A stretch of 64,000 nt of DNA from contig OX359245.1 of assembly GCA_947179485.1 (NCBI GenBank), positions 19,393,067 through 19,457,066 on the forward strand, in the 5' to 3' direction. Below, in pieces: positions 40,149-51,600 of this stretch (position 1 is its first letter; each line of letters opens with the position of its first letter). Source of the stretch: Allacma fusca (taxonomy: Eukaryota; Arthropoda; Collembola; Symphypleona; Sminthuridae). The notes beneath the pieces were generated by a model that searched no databases, was not told where the DNA came from, and saw only the letters and a list, made by a program, of their open reading frames with translations. Position numbers and translations under genes: made by a program.

Positions 40149-41381
40149 ATGGAGTCTTCCGACAATAGGAAGGATATCAAGCGGAAAAAATTCAGTATAG
40201 AAGATAGCGATTTGGGCACCCTGGAAGAGATCCAGAATGAATACCAGGAAATTCTCCAGTCCGTAATATCAATTTCAAATGAAGAGACCAGTGGAAAAAA
40301 CAAGCATGGGCAGCAGAATCCTAAGACGGTATTGTTTTCGGAAGTAACAGTCGAGGATGACAAAATTATTTGCGGTCATTCAAATGACCAAGTCAAAATC
40401 CTAGATCCAGAAAGACTGGTGGAGGTGGAATTGGATACAAAATCCAACCTAACATGCCGACACAATGGGCTTTCCGGAGTACGATGCAGCAGAGTGAATC
40501 CAGCAATATTTTACACTAGCAGCTCCAAAGAAGGGAGTATATTTCAATGGGACCAAAGAATGACCTCGTTCAAACCTATACAGAAATACGTGATAAAAAG
40601 TGACGCTGGATTTGCTTGTGGGACGAAGGCCATTCTCAGCTTTGATGTCAGTCTAAACGATCAAGTCATATGTGGAGGGACTGAATTAGCAGACGAAGAT
40701 AGCTACGTTCTATTTTGGGATATTCGATCCACCCGCCTACTCGGAGCTTACTGGGAGTCTCACTCCGATGACATAACTACAGTTAACTTCAGTCCCGTCA
40801 ATGGTAACAAGTTAGCCACGGGGTCAACAGACGGACTACTAAATATTTTTGATTTAAGAGAAAGTACTGAGGATGATGCCTTGTTATTTAGTTTTAACTC
40901 TGAGTCAAGTGTTGATGCCGTGTGTTGGGGTAACTTCATTGAGTCTAGTTCTGGGGATGAAGACTACTCCGCTGTCGCATGTTTAACCCATACAAATGAA
41001 ATACAGACTTTTTCTACAGAGACGGGTGATCTGGTTGCCAAATTCGATCGGGAGAAGGTTGCTAATTCCTATAAGAGGAGCAGAAAAGAAGCTGCTTATC
41101 TTCAGGGCTCATACCGAATTGACCAGAAGGGATCCCTGGGGATTCTTGTTTCATCTCTAGCCGGAAACTGTGCTCGAATAGTAAAATTAGAAGAAAATTC
41201 CTTAAGTCCATTTTGTCTCTTCTCGGATCAAGTTTCCTTAGTACAGTCCGCAACCAGGTTCCACAAATCCAACCGATGGTTTACCTTTGATGAGGGAGGA
41301 GAGAGTAAAATATGGGAACCTGTGCCTTCCCAATCTACCCTGAAAGCTAGCCAACCGAAGAAATCAAAGAAGTCGAAATAG
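40149..41381 (+). CDS. WDR89: WD repeat-containing protein 89 (WDR89) homologue, 410 aa
   Basis: WDR89 is a WD40 beta-propeller protein of poorly known role. Repeats are seen as SGVRCSRVNPAIFYTSSSKEG...WDQR, then CGGTE..EDSYVLFWDIR, then HSDDITTVNFSPVNGNKLATG...NIFDLR, and further decayed blades to WFTFDEGGESKIW. The paired ELADEDSYVLFWDIR and ESHSDDITTVNF blocks are characteristic of WDR89. The tail is Lys/Ser-rich. I start at MESSDNRKD (40149): in-frame Mets from 40005 on would add 48 residues that lie over the forkhead-site cluster and look non-coding. It is a single exon, convergent with the MFS gene 320 bases away. Confidence 0.87.
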   Translation: MESSDNRKDIKRKKFSIEDSDLGTLEEIQNEYQEILQSVISISNEETSGKNKHGQQNPKTVLFSEVTVEDDKIICGHSNDQVKILDPERLVEVELDTKSNLTCRHNGLSGVRCSRVNPAIFYTSSSKEGSIFQWDQRMTSFKPIQKYVIKSDAGFACGTKAILSFDVSLNDQVICGGTELADEDSYVLFWDIRSTRLLGAYWESHSDDITTVNFSPVNGNKLATGSTDGLLNIFDLRESTEDDALLFSFNSESSVDAVCWGNFIESSSGDEDYSAVACLTHTNEIQTFSTETGDLVAKFDREKVANSYKRSRKEAAYLQGSYRIDQKGSLGILVSSLAGNCARIVKLEENSLSPFCLFSDQVSLVQSATRFHKSNRWFTFDEGGESKIWEPVPSQSTLKASQPKKSKKSK

Positions 41382-41700
41382 CCAAAAGTTGATAGTAAAG
41401 CGAATGTTTTAAGGTTTCTATACCAGTAATGCTCTTTTTTTTGTTGCTAGTGTTAAGTTTTTCTCTTACCTGGGATTAATTTGGCAAATAAAACCAGAAC
41501 ATGTACAGGTTTAACTGACTGTCATTCGTAGAACCAATAACATTTGTATGAATTATTGCAATAAGATTAAATTATTTTTGATGTTGTAAGTACTTATGTA
41601 CAATGCATTTCTTTGTCAACGCAATTAATATTTATTTTTTAATAATGTAATGAAGGCTCTGCTTAGTGCCCCATTCATTTTGGTGTTTGTAAAGCCTCTT
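41382..41700. other. Shared 3' interval of WDR89 and the MFS gene
   Basis: A plus-strand AATAAA lies near 41,486, about 105 bases after the WDR89 stop. The rest is AT-rich, with no coding signal. Confidence 0.5.
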
Positions 41701-44154
41701 TTACTTATTTATTTCAGTCTTCAGTTGCAGTTCTTGACTCACCAGACTTTCTTGTTTTTCATTAACATCATCAGCTTCCTTCCTTCGAGCTCGGTCGTAT
41801 TCGTGTACTTTCGAGGAAGAGTTTATAATGTACATCGTTATTATGTGAAGTAAACAAGCCACGGCTGAGGCAATTCCAAAAACACGGAAAGCAATCCTGC
41901 CTGTAAATACTTTGAAACAAGCTCCAGCCAAAAAGCTACCTATTCCTACTCCTGAAATCAACAGCAAGTTAGAATTTAATTAACATAGAATGTAACAGTG
42001 ATCCGAAATAATTGTGAGATATTATAAACTTATTGTAGTTACCAACTCCTTCAAAAGCAGCGGCCACAAAACTTTGAACTGTTGCTCCAGTTCCAGGTGG
42101 ACTAACAATAAATGCGTACGAAGCCATTGTAGCATAGAAGATACCATATGTCACTCCTTGAAGTAGCTCCACTGGAAGTATCAACCAAGGGTTTGTGACA
42201 ACTGAATACAAAAGAAACCGTAATGCGAACCCACCGAGAACCAAACTCATGCAGTGTACATGACCAAGTTTCTTAATGAACCAGCCTGCAAAATAATAGT
42301 TATTACATAGTTTTAATCAACATTCTAACAGCTGATGTTTGTTTACGCTATACACATTCATATTGGTTTCATTATTAGAGGAATTGAAAATATATAGATT
42401 TAATTTCAAGATTACCTGACAGATAAAAGAAAGGTACTTCACCAATGACGCACTGAACTGCAGCTATGGCACCTTGAATCAGTTTCAGAGATTTCATGTA
42501 CTCGCATTCCAATTCTGCACTTTCGGTGGTTCTAGCCAGGTCTTCCACATACCTTATTACGTAATGTAAACATACATTTAAAGATACATCATTGCCCAGT
42601 TCCAGTTCTTGTATGGTATAACACAAGATATAATAAAAAATCTGATTGTATTTCAATATAATAAAAAGTCGGATTATCAAAGTGCAACCAAGAAACAAAC
42701 CAGTAGAGAAAGTTCCACTGAAGTCCAGTACACATCCCAACAACTATGCAGGCAAGAATGAACACACAAATTCTGGGCTGCAGTATCAGTGCCCTTAAAT
42801 CTTTCGCCATTGATTTTGGTTTAGCTTCTTCTTCAACCTGTATTTATATACCAAGAGCTAGTTAAGAAACGTGTTTGTACTCTCTGTCAGTAACGGATTG
42901 AAATTTTTAAAATGCATTTTTCAAAATATTTCGGAGTTAAATGGTGGAGCAAGTCTCTCATTCTGTATTATAATGCCAAATTTAAAAAACTGATGCATTT
43001 CTACAACTGTTCTACAAAGGTTCAAGAATAATTATTCATGGTGAGAGATACTCACCACTTAACCCCAAATTCTGTGGTTCATCTTGCTTTCCATAGGATC
43101 GAGACCACAGTCGCAACCGTCATAAATCCTGCCACAAGATACAAACACGGTGTATAATTTTTCGGCTGATTTGGTACGCTGGTCGCATCAACCAGATATC
43201 CAGCGAGAAAGGTTGCACCTCCCCAACCCACAGCCCCCCAAATTCTTTGAGATCCGTACAAATGATGATTTTCACCTGTCAAATTGAAATTTGACTTTAC
43301 AAATGTAAAAACAAATTCCTTAGTGTGTTCTTAACCAAAACAAGGATTTCCAAAACTGATATTTACCTAAAGACTGGAAACACAGGGCATCTGCAATGGA
43401 AGTTACTACAGCCATGGCTAACCACCCAGCTAGGACCAGCAGGACATAAAACCAAAATACTGGAGAGTTGTAGCTCAGACCCGAATCAAATTTCTTAGTA
43501 TCATCCCAAGTTCCAGTTCCCGAAGTATTTAGTAAAGGGGGTTCAATATTTGTCAAATTTGTTGCAAGTGTAACAATTTCACTTTCCTTGCAGGCATGCA
43601 AAAGTCCATCGTTGTCCTCCGTATTTACTGGTTTTTCGAAAGGTAGAAATGCAAAGGCCATGAGGGAAATGAAATTTAGTAGGATGAAAATTATGAACAT
43701 TTTTTTCTTAAACCCATATTTATCTGCTATAGCCCCAAACAACGGATTGCATATTATTCCAACGACGGGGGCTGCGGTAAAGATGACCCCAACATTGAAT
43801 TCGGAAATACCCAATTGTCTCCCACAAACTTGAATAAAAGGCCACAGGGAAGCCACACCTGAAGAAACAATTTTTGCGTGTATAAAATATTTTATGCATA
43901 ACGGTACAAGGGTACAGTGCTTTCTCTCCATACGAGAATATTTTAATGACACAAAATTCGACTCTTCCTGTAACATGCTGTTACACGGTGAAAGATAGAT
44001 TTTTTCCACTATTGAGAAAATTCTCTAGGGATAAACGTATGTATTACTTTACAAAGCTGTAGGTTAATTTCAGACCAGCCTTACCTGCAAAGTATGCAAA
44101 ATAATGCAATTTTGGTGGGAGTAACTTCACGTTAATTTTCCAGAAACTCTCCAT
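41701..44154 (-). CDS. Major facilitator, MFSD6-like transporter (7 exons, 505 aa)
   Basis: This is a multi-pass transporter of the MFS_1-like (MFSD6) group; the substrate is unknown. Exons are 44154-44085, 43858-43367, 43275-43088, 42837-42701, 42552-42416, 42285-42043 and 41951-41701, and all phases agree. The order matches MFSD6: LLPPKLHYFAYFAG at the start, then QLGISEFNVGVIFTA and GIICNPLFGAIADKYGFKKK. A Cys- and Asn-containing loop follows, with glycosylation sequons (NLT, NTS). Later come ENHHLYGSQRIWGAVGWGG, the FLYWYVEDL block and VELLQGVTYGIFYATMASYA. About 12 membrane passes are expected. The third intron needs a GC donor (AAA-GCAAGA) rather than GT; reading past it meets a stop at once. 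A GA run at 44,299-44,318 lies 145 bases upstream. Confidence 0.88.
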
Positions 44155-46619
44155 TTCTATTTTATTCAAATTAATAATTACGGAAGGCCAACACCAATGT
44201 AAGCGCATATAGAAGACTGGGAGAAATTACTGATAAACATAATCTTTTTATTCATTTATCGGCTTCGTGACACTTCACAATTCAATGTTAATGCTGTCAG
44301 AGAGAGAGAGAGAGAGAGAAAGTCAAAATAAGTGATGTGTCTGCAGTGTTAACGGATAACACGCTCGCTCGAGATGAAACTCACAATCAGTTGCAAGAAA
44401 AATACTATGCACTTACTTTTTATTGTTATTCCCCATGTAGTGCTATGTAATCTGAGCTAACTAACAATAAATGGTAGTTAAAGATACAGCTACAGAGTTG
44501 TAACATTTTTTCATTTCACCTTATGTAAATATAACGCGAAGAACAGAGTTAAAAGTACTTTGTCAATAGCCTTTACAGGTGAATGAACTTAAGGATATTA
44601 TCAAAAAATTAAACATCCCTCTGGAAACGACTGATTTGATCGAGGGTTAAAACTTAAATGTAAGCAACTGAACCTTCTCGCTAGACTATTTTTTGTTTCT
44701 GAATCTTTTTGCTAGGAGATTGTATTTCTCTGCAGATTCTCGAGTCCCACTTGTTTCAGGAGTGCCGCTTTCCGGATCATATTTTTGCGTATGTTCATAC
44801 ATACAGGCACAGGCAGATCATATACAAGTGTTAAGGTATGTACCATAATGTTCTTCAAATAAATGTGTTGTCGTCTCACGCCTGATTCCTTCCTAGTCGT
44901 TTAAAGCATGGATGGACTACGCTGAGACTCATATAGCGAGTGTTGTATTTACGTTTACACACCCTATACACATATGGGCAGATTCAAAGATCTAAAATAT
45001 CAACTCTTGAGACTCTCCACTCGACCTTTCCTCTCACTTTTTCTGTTACGGATATTGAAGCAGGCACTCGGAATAGGGGGACACCTGCAGAGAATAGCTG
45101 GGGAGGGATGCCTTTGCAGGGTCTCATACTCTTCAGGAATTTGTTGCAAATTTTTAAGAAACTATGAAAAAAATTCCAAGTTAAGAAAATATTGAAAACC
45201 GATTATAAAATTGCCGCATAGTGTACATATGTATAAACTTCTGAAATTTGTGTGAGTTCTGTTGGTACTACAGTGTTTGTACAATCCGAAATTTGCACAA
45301 TGATTTTTGCTCATAGGAGTGCTTGCACATATATTGTGTGTATACACGTATATGTTTGTACGTAAGCCAATATTCAGAAAAACATGTTGACAACTTCCCC
45401 CCCCCTCTCTTCTTTGAGCTTCAGCAGGCCTGTATTCATGTGCAATTCATAATCGTGCTTTCGTAAATAGCATGATTGCATCCTTAGAGTTATTGAGTAC
45501 TTTTCATGCAGAGGAATTCATTAAACCTTCTGTAAATAATATCAGCTTATCTGTAGTTCTAACTGGTATTCATTTTATATTGAAACTGACATATGAAAGA
45601 GCAATTTCCCTGTTGTTCGGCTAAAAGAGACAATTTTACACAAGTACAATCGGGGAAAAAATTAGATAATAGAAAATGTTATATGTGACTGGTCTAGTTG
45701 TAATCCATTCATGAAAATATTTCTCCCCAATTCAAGTTGTAAACCCGTGGAGAGAATAAGTGACGTTAAATATTAATATTGATTAATATGAACTTTCTTA
45801 GAGCTTTCAAGCCCTGTAATGACCAAGAGTATAAAAGGCTGAATCTGCAGTCTTTACAATACAAAAAGAATCAAGGTTACTGTTACATCTAGCATTAATA
45901 GAATTGATCAGCTCAAATTAGTTATTTGTATCTTGCACATTGCACTGCTTTGATCTGTCTGCTAAATGAATTAAGTAAGTGCTATAAGCATACGTATGAT
46001 CTATGTACATATGTAGATAGTATGTATGAAATTCTTGCACTACAAGTACGAGTTTTACACAGCAGCACCGGAGTTGTATTTATGTACATACATCTCCCAT
46101 ACTCCCAACAAAATCCCAAATTATTTGCTTGCATTATAGTTGCACTTGAGATTTGAGAAGTGTGGCCTCAAATGGCTGATAATAGCAAGTTTATTTGCAA
46201 ATATGATTCATAGTATCTACCATATAACAAATATTACAATGAAAGCTTGTTATTTACTTATACCGTGTGTGTAAGATGCATAGTAGAATACGTAATAGCC
46301 TGAACACGTTGTATAATTGTGGTTACGTGATAGCAATATCATTAAGTCCATTGTACTTATAATATTTACTGTGTTGGCAGGCATAATTTGGCTAAATTAA
46401 CATTTTTCAAGGAAATGCAGTGGACTTTGTGCTTCCCTTGTTTTTTTACCAAAATACTTTTTATGTATATATTGAGATCAGTAGGGAGAACCTTTTCAAG
46501 ACGTTTTATATAACGAAGGAGCAGCATAAACTTGGAGTATAAATTACATTGGAAACCTTCCTCTAAATCCTGGTAGATTAAAGAATGTAACAGAAAAACA
46601 AAAACTTTTACAGCTACAA
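44155..46619. other. Intergenic, no gene recognised
   Basis: This long AT-rich interval lies between the MFS gene start and the secreted protein gene. Near its left end is the GA microsatellite at 44,299-44,318, a possible GAGA-factor site for the MFS promoter. Frames here are short and show no domain motif. Confidence 0.45.
44299..44318. repeat. GA microsatellite in the MFS promoter region
   Basis: About ten GA dinucleotides stand 145 bases upstream of the MFS start codon. In insects such runs can bind GAGA factor. Confidence 0.7.
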
Positions 46620-47250
46620 CTAATCAGTACGTTTGGTCTTACAAGCTCCAAACCTGCCAAAATGAAAGCACTCCGCCTTTTTGCAAACCCTGAAGAAAAT
46701 ACACTCCCTAAATTTGTCTACATTCACTTTCCTCCGAATTTTGCTTCCCTGTTGTGGTTGGACGTCTTGTTTGATGACGGAAGTGATCTGGACTTCATTT
46801 TTGATAACTTCCTTGCTCCAGTTGCCATTCAATCTATGATTTTGAATGCTAGGAATATTTACTGGCACAAATAGTTGAGCATCTTCCGGCGTAAATCTGC
46901 TCACAGTTACTGACGGATTTACGGGAGGTGGGGGAACAATGAAATTGGATGGCTCACTCTCGGCTGGCTGGATTCCTGTGCTGTTCGCTGATTGTGAGTC
47001 AATACTTTCCGGTACGTACCCGGTCAGTATCTGAAAAAAAAAACAAACATAATTTAATGAGTTAGTGCACTAACAGTAAATTTTGGTTATAGAAATAGCA
47101 ACACGAGTAACTTTAGGGAGCAATGCGTAAGAGTAGAGATTAAGGTTGAACACTTACACGTCCACGCCGTCCTTCAACATGGGTCAACGTGAGACAGGTA
47201 AAAAGAGCCGCAAGGAAAAAACGAAGGTGAGTAAACGTTGACAATGCCAT
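46620..47250 (-). CDS. Secreted protein with a four-cysteine C-terminal tail (2 exons, 167 aa), unknown
   Basis: Exon 1 (47250-47158) encodes a signal peptide, MALSTFTHLRFFLAALF and following, cut near HVEG. Exon 2 (47030-46620) joins in phase 0. The middle is rich in Ser, Pro, Val and Asn and probably unstructured; it includes an NST sequon, PPPPVNP and a basic SKIRRK site that could be cut by a proprotein convertase. Only the last 27 residues contain cysteines (ECIFFRVCKKAECFHFGRF then GAC). This layout resembles a peptide hormone or antimicrobial precursor, but no known family matches by eye. Confidence 0.65.
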
Positions 47251-48624
47251 AACGATATAATATTTGGAAAAGCTGTTCGAAAGAGTTTTCAAAGTTATTT
47301 TTTAACGTCTGTGCAGACAAGGCGAAACAGACTGAATTCTTCTGAGTTACAATCAAAACTTAACGTCTCTCAAATGCAACAAGATCTTATATATTTAAAT
47401 ATCTTGCTTGGAAAACCCAACGCGAAGGGGATTTCTATCAACAGTCACAGCATCAATGGGACAGCTGGCATTGTAAAGCATAGGTATACATAACAAGAAG
47501 GATCTTCTGTTACGGAGGGTCTACTTACAATTAGACTTCACGCACATTGACATCAAACGAGAGGACGTGAGTGATGATAAGAAAGGAAAGTGAAACTTTC
47601 CGGATCTTCTCATGCTCTCATGCTGTTGTGCAAAAGGAAATGCGTCACTTTGTCAACCTGAAGTCTACCTGAGTAAGTACAGGTAGGAAGAATATTAATG
47701 CCATTTGAATTGCAGGAATTATTGACGGTAATAACATTGCATTGTCCGTATGCAATTTAAAGCGTAAATGCTACGACCCACAAGAAGTTATCATTACTAT
47801 AAAAAACAATAACCCTCATGGTGTATCTACTTTCAAAAAGATAACTGCTTTGTTAAAATAGAAAATATACTATTAACAACATTAATAATTTTATAATAAA
47901 CAATTGGGATGCGTTATGGAGGCGAAAGATAATACACTGAAGTAAGAAGTACAAAAGTTCCCACATAATTACATGTAATTACTTATAAGTATGCAATATT
48001 AACACTGATAACGTTAAGTTGAAAAGCCAGTCATCAAATTACACCACAGTTTTAAAAATTATTAACCGACGAATTCCCTGTGCTTTGTAATTAAGTACCA
48101 AGCCATTCAAGCTTTCATTGTCACAGAATAATTTTCTTTTCCTCGAACATGTCAAATGCAAGATGTATAATATCAAAATACATTCGGCATGAACATAGCA
48201 TAAAGTATCAAAATGACTCCTAGTTTTTTTAAACCCATTTTTATTACAGTTTTTAAAATTAAATATGTTAGCAATCAATGGAAGTGAGCACACACAACTT
48301 TCAACTTTACGAAGTTTCAGTTCATATCCAACATATGCATATAATATGTATGTTTGTATGGTCAGTTATGTATTTGTGATGTTTGTCACCTTATGCTGAA
48401 AAATCAGTTCATTATATTTACATGCTTCAGATTGAGGTCTAGAGGTATTAATACATTTCAACAAAACTCATTACATTACAGTAAAATACAACCGTTAGAA
48501 AATGAACATAAATGGCATTGAAATTTAAATAACATATAATCATATGATTTAAAATCCCACTCAACCGTAATCATGGTTAATGCATCCACCATACCTTCTC
48601 TGGCGAAGTTATTTAGGCTAGTTG
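47251..48624. other. Intergenic, no gene recognised
   Basis: This is the promoter side of the secreted protein gene and the 3' flank of REV1. An AT-rich TATA-like run (AAATATATAAG on the minus strand, near 47,385-47,395) lies about 140 bases before the secreted protein start. Nothing else stands out. Confidence 0.45.
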
Positions 48625-51600
48625 TTATTCTTTTACGTCCACTTCTATAGGTTCTACAAAGTCATCTTCGATATCATGCAGCTCCATAGGAAATCCAAAA
48701 ATTCGTTGGATTTTGCTTTGACAAATACGAATCATTAACTTGAAAATTTTGGCCCACTTTTGGCTGGTACTGGGTAGGTTAGCTAATCTGGAAAGAAAAT
48801 ATTTAAAATACAGGATTCAGTGGAAAGTGAACGACAGAAATACACAAGAATAACATTCATGAATGTGATTTGATTTTGAATGATTAAAATCTGGCTTTCA
48901 AGTAACCTATTTAAGAACTTCAGCAAAACTTGAGTTTGTTTCATAAAAGGTCCCGAAATGAGTTCATCTAAATAGTCAATCAATCCGTTCAAATCCTCGC
49001 GGCTTGGATTGGGCAAGAATTCGACCCCTTCCCGGATGATTCGTCGAATATCTGGCATTTCTGATTGTTCATTTAATGAAGGTACTACAAAAGATTTGAG
49101 CGCCACTCTTCGGGTCACTACTGTAAAATTTGTGGAATTTTGCTCCGAAGGAATCGCATCCTTGGAATTGTACCGCCACCAATTTATTCGGTTGAAAGGA
49201 GTTGATTCGGGGGTTTCATCTGCTGCAACCGAAACTACTCGGAGAATTTCTGTTTCTTCTTCTTCAGGAGCATCATTAACACTAATATTTGCTTGTGTGA
49301 CTACAGCTGAAATCAACTTGGCCGGATTTGGTTTATTTTTATGCTGAGGCAACCGGCATGTAATTGCATTATTTGCAGAAGGATGAACGGCTGATTTTAT
49401 TTGTTTGACTTCTTCAATATCTGATTCCAGTTCTTCCCGAATATCATCAGGTAGCGCACCCAAGAAACTTTCACTTAAATTAGGCACAAGGGTTGGGCTG
49501 GCCGGTAATACTTCAGTGGTTATTTTAACTTTTGGATATTTAAATTTCTGGTCCAAAATTGCGGCACGAGAAGTGGTAGGCATTTCTGGATTAGCAGCAC
49601 AATATTCTTTCAATTTATCGAGCCCATAAAAAGTAGCCACCTCCATGGCAATATCATCTGGTAGTGCGGAGAGTACGTTTAAATCCACATCTTCTTTGGC
49701 TACAGAATTTAATTTTATGGTTTTAGGTGCTTCCACTGTTGCAACAACAGGTTCAGATACACAGTTAAATTGGTCGGCTTTGCTGGTAGGCTTATCACCC
49801 TGTTTGAACAACGAACTCATTAAGGTTTGCAAACCGTCTTTTTTTCCATCAAAGTCGAACTTCAGTCCTGTCAAATGTACACCAATTCCGCGGTACATAC
49901 TAACAGGAATTGCGGTTACGCTTCGAATGAGAGACAAGATAGATTTGTAAAAAATTAAGTGATTTCTTGTGGGATTTATTAACTGTCCACTTTTGTTGTG
50001 AACATCGACATAACCGTGGCCACCGGACTTTTTTGGTTCGGGAGCTCCTTTCTGCTGGGTCAAAAGTGTCACTTGTAATTTTGTGCCACATGCCTCCGCT
50101 TCCAATGCACGCTTGCTAAGTGCTTTTGCTATGTTTAAAAGCAGCTTTTCTAATTGTGACTGCTCCGTAAGGCGAATACCATAATTAACATCAATTGAGA
50201 TAGATTTGGGTCGTTCAAAGTCAAATTGAAGGCTAGAATCGTCTATTCCTCGGCAGGAACTAAAGAATAAAAGAACTTTCGATTACTGACTGGACCGGCC
50301 AAACGTCTAAAATTCTTAGGAATGAACTTACTTAAACAGGATGTCCCCTTTTTTAGCCCCAAAACGGCTTTTAAGGTCTTCAAGTTTGAGTTGCTGTAAA
50401 TCCTCGCACGTTCTAATGTTGCTGAATTGAGTTTCAAGTTTTTCTTTGAGACTATAACCAATGCCAGGAAGATCGCCAATAGGTTGAGTTTTTAATACTG
50501 ACATTAAATTATTGTTATCAATCAAAAACACTCCATCCGGTTTGGCTTTCTTTGATGCTAACTTTGCTAACAGACGATTGCTACCGATTCCCACAGAAGC
50601 TTTGCACTGAGTCTCTTCAAAAATTCGTTTCCGTAAAAATTGTGCTAAGCTTAGTGGAGAAGATCCTGGGAGATTGTTTATTACTGAAGTAACATCCACA
50701 AGAAGCTCATCGCAACTTCCTGGCTCGATATCCAAAGTCATCCTGCCGAATAAGACCATGGAACACCCAGATAGTTGTAAAGAAATCGCTTGTTTCATTT
50801 GATTTATATATTAAATGGAAATGCAAAGATACGCAACTATGCATATGGCAAGAAAAACTTACGCTGCAACTATGTTGCAAAACTGCATTGATACTCTCTG
50901 ATATGCTTCGAAATCATAGGGAATTACTTCAAGGCTGGGACAAAGTTCTCTGGCTTGTGATACCCACATTCCATTTTTCACACCGAATTTCCTTGCTTCG
51001 TATGACGCACAAGCAATATCTGAGTTGGAGGAGATTGTTTTGTTCCCACTAAAATGTGTCACGACTACTGGTACATTGTTCACATGAGGTCTGTTAATTC
51101 GGCCAACAGATACAAAGAAACAATCCAGGTCCACAAGAAATAGCATCGCTATTAAATTTGACATAAATTATACTTGATTTTTATCATTTTAAAATGCAGA
51201 TAACGGTAATAAATGTAATTTGAACCTAGTTATAGGTATGACGATACAACTTTCTATTTGCCATTGGTTTATCATTTATCTACTCTTACCATCACCAGAT
51301 CTATAAGACACGTCTTGGTTTTGGCTGCAATTTTCAAGTCTTAGTTCAACTTCATAATTTTTTAGTTCTGTAAAGTTATGAGTATTCTTAGAACGCCTTA
51401 ATTTGCAAATATGATGCTGTAAAGTTCGTTTCATTGTGGAAATATTATGGAGTCTGGAATGGTCCCAGAATTCTTCAAGGAAACCATCTTCCCAAGCCAT
51501 CAGTCTTTTCCCTAAAAATCAACGATTGAAAGATTATATATGAAAGCAATTCGACATGACTCAATCTGACCAGTTTTTACCTTTTTTAGGCGAGTCAGAC

